Source: Acidobacteriaceae bacterium (lineage in GTDB: Bacteria > Acidobacteriota > Terriglobia > Terriglobales > Acidobacteriaceae). From it: 5,694 bases of DNA. A program made the translations under genes and the position numbers. Location of the stretch: positions 1 to 5,694 of the forward strand of contig PMMJ01000310.1 in assembly GCA_003162255.1 (NCBI GenBank), in the 5' to 3' direction. Shown in pieces: positions 5,171 through 5,694 of this stretch. The notes under the pieces are model-generated. The model did no database searches. It saw only the letters and a list, made by a program, of their open reading frames with translations, and was not told where the DNA came from. The stretch's first letter is position 1; the number at the start of each line of letters is the position of its first letter.

Positions 5171-5694
5171 TTAGCGTTGGGAGGGATTTGCCGCGGCAGT
5201 CTCCAGCTCAGCGCGAAATCGCGCGGCCTGCTGTGGTTGATTCAAAGCGCCATACTCAGCCGCGAGGTCTTTTCGCGCGGCACGAATGAAACTGGTCGAG
5301 GGGCTGCTTTGCTTGATCAGGATTTCATAACCGGCCAGGGTCTCGGGTTCCGCGTCTCTGTATCGATTTTGGCGGAGCAGCGTTCGGCCCAGCTTAATAT
5401 GCACGATGCCGAGGTTTACGTTGTCGCCGGGCAGCGTTTCTTGGTAGCGTCGGACCACGTCGCGAAAGAGCTGCTCCGCGCGAGGATAGTCCTTCTTGTC
5501 CATATAGATGCCCGCTAGGTTGGACAGGGCGATTGCCACTAGATAGTGGTGATCGCCATAAACTGCGCGATAGATATCAGCCGAGCGGCGGAATCGAACT
5601 TCCGCTTCATCGAGTTGGTCGCGCATGGAAGCTACGTTCCCCAACTCGTTGAGTGTTTCCGCCACCGAGGGATGCACCGGACCATACACACGTT
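5171..5694 (-). CDS. TPR (kinesin-light-chain type) protein, C-terminal part only
   Basis: Seen: about 174 codons, open from the right edge to a TAA at 5171-5173. A GTG at 5687-5689 is internal, because the frame continues through it and VYGPVHPSVAETLNELG is a mid-protein TPR signature. Four repeats of about 42 residues are visible, roughly at 5561-5668, 5435-5542, 5318-5416 and 5198-5290, with hallmark segments LNELGNVASMRDQLDEAEVRF, LSNLAGIYMDKKDYPRAEQLF and KLGRTLLRQNRYRDAE. The last repeat (LAAEYGALNQPQQAARFRAEL) is a typical ending, followed by a short tail. Known: such 42-residue TPRs mediate protein-protein contacts, and in acidobacteria often form the C-terminus of Ser/Thr protein kinases. 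Inferred: it may belong to such a kinase, but the N-terminal half is outside the window. It stops 281 bases before the repeat-protein gene. Confidence 0.85.
   Translation of the reverse strand, partial: RVYGPVHPSVAETLNELGNVASMRDQLDEAEVRFRRSADIYRAVYGDHHYLVAIALSNLAGIYMDKKDYPRAEQLFRDVVRRYQETLPGDNVNLGIVHIKLGRTLLRQNRYRDAEPETLAGYEILIKQSSPSTSFIRAARKDLAAEYGALNQPQQAARFRAELETAAANPSQR

Overview
The window looks like part of a GC-rich bacterial chromosome, most plausibly an acidobacterium. That is an inference from the combination of a very long secreted protein built from BACON-type beta-sandwich repeats and a kinesin-light-chain-type TPR protein of the sort often found at the C-terminus of acidobacterial Ser/Thr kinases. 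No rRNA or other taxonomic marker is present. All three supported genes lie on the minus strand.

Layout, left to right. (1) 1-452: a MarR-family winged-helix repressor whose C-terminal end runs off the left edge. Its start region carries a TTGACA promoter overlapped by a small palindrome, and the transcript may be leaderless. (2) 453-1226: about 770 bases without a convincing gene, holding only short broken frames, a 21-base imperfect direct repeat and, at its right end, a strong 12-bp hairpin just past the stop of the next gene. (3) 1227-4889: one 1220-residue secreted protein with a signal peptide followed by eleven beta-sandwich domains in strict alternation, A-B-A-B-A-B-A-B-A-B-A. Each A domain carries the motif SGNACCYT, and these six vicinal cysteine pairs are the only cysteines in the protein. 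(4) 4890-5170: a 281-base spacer with a Shine-Dalgarno site and a leader that can fold through a 9-bp inverted repeat; no clear sigma70 promoter was found. (5) 5171-5694: the C-terminal part of a TPR protein that enters from the right edge.

The genes do not form an evident operon: the gaps are 281 and 774 bases, and the functions are unrelated on their face (regulator, secreted repeat protein, TPR or kinase-like signalling protein). The most interesting object is the repeat protein, because its CC motif is kept at a spacing of 213-214 residues in all six A domains while the surrounding DNA has diverged.
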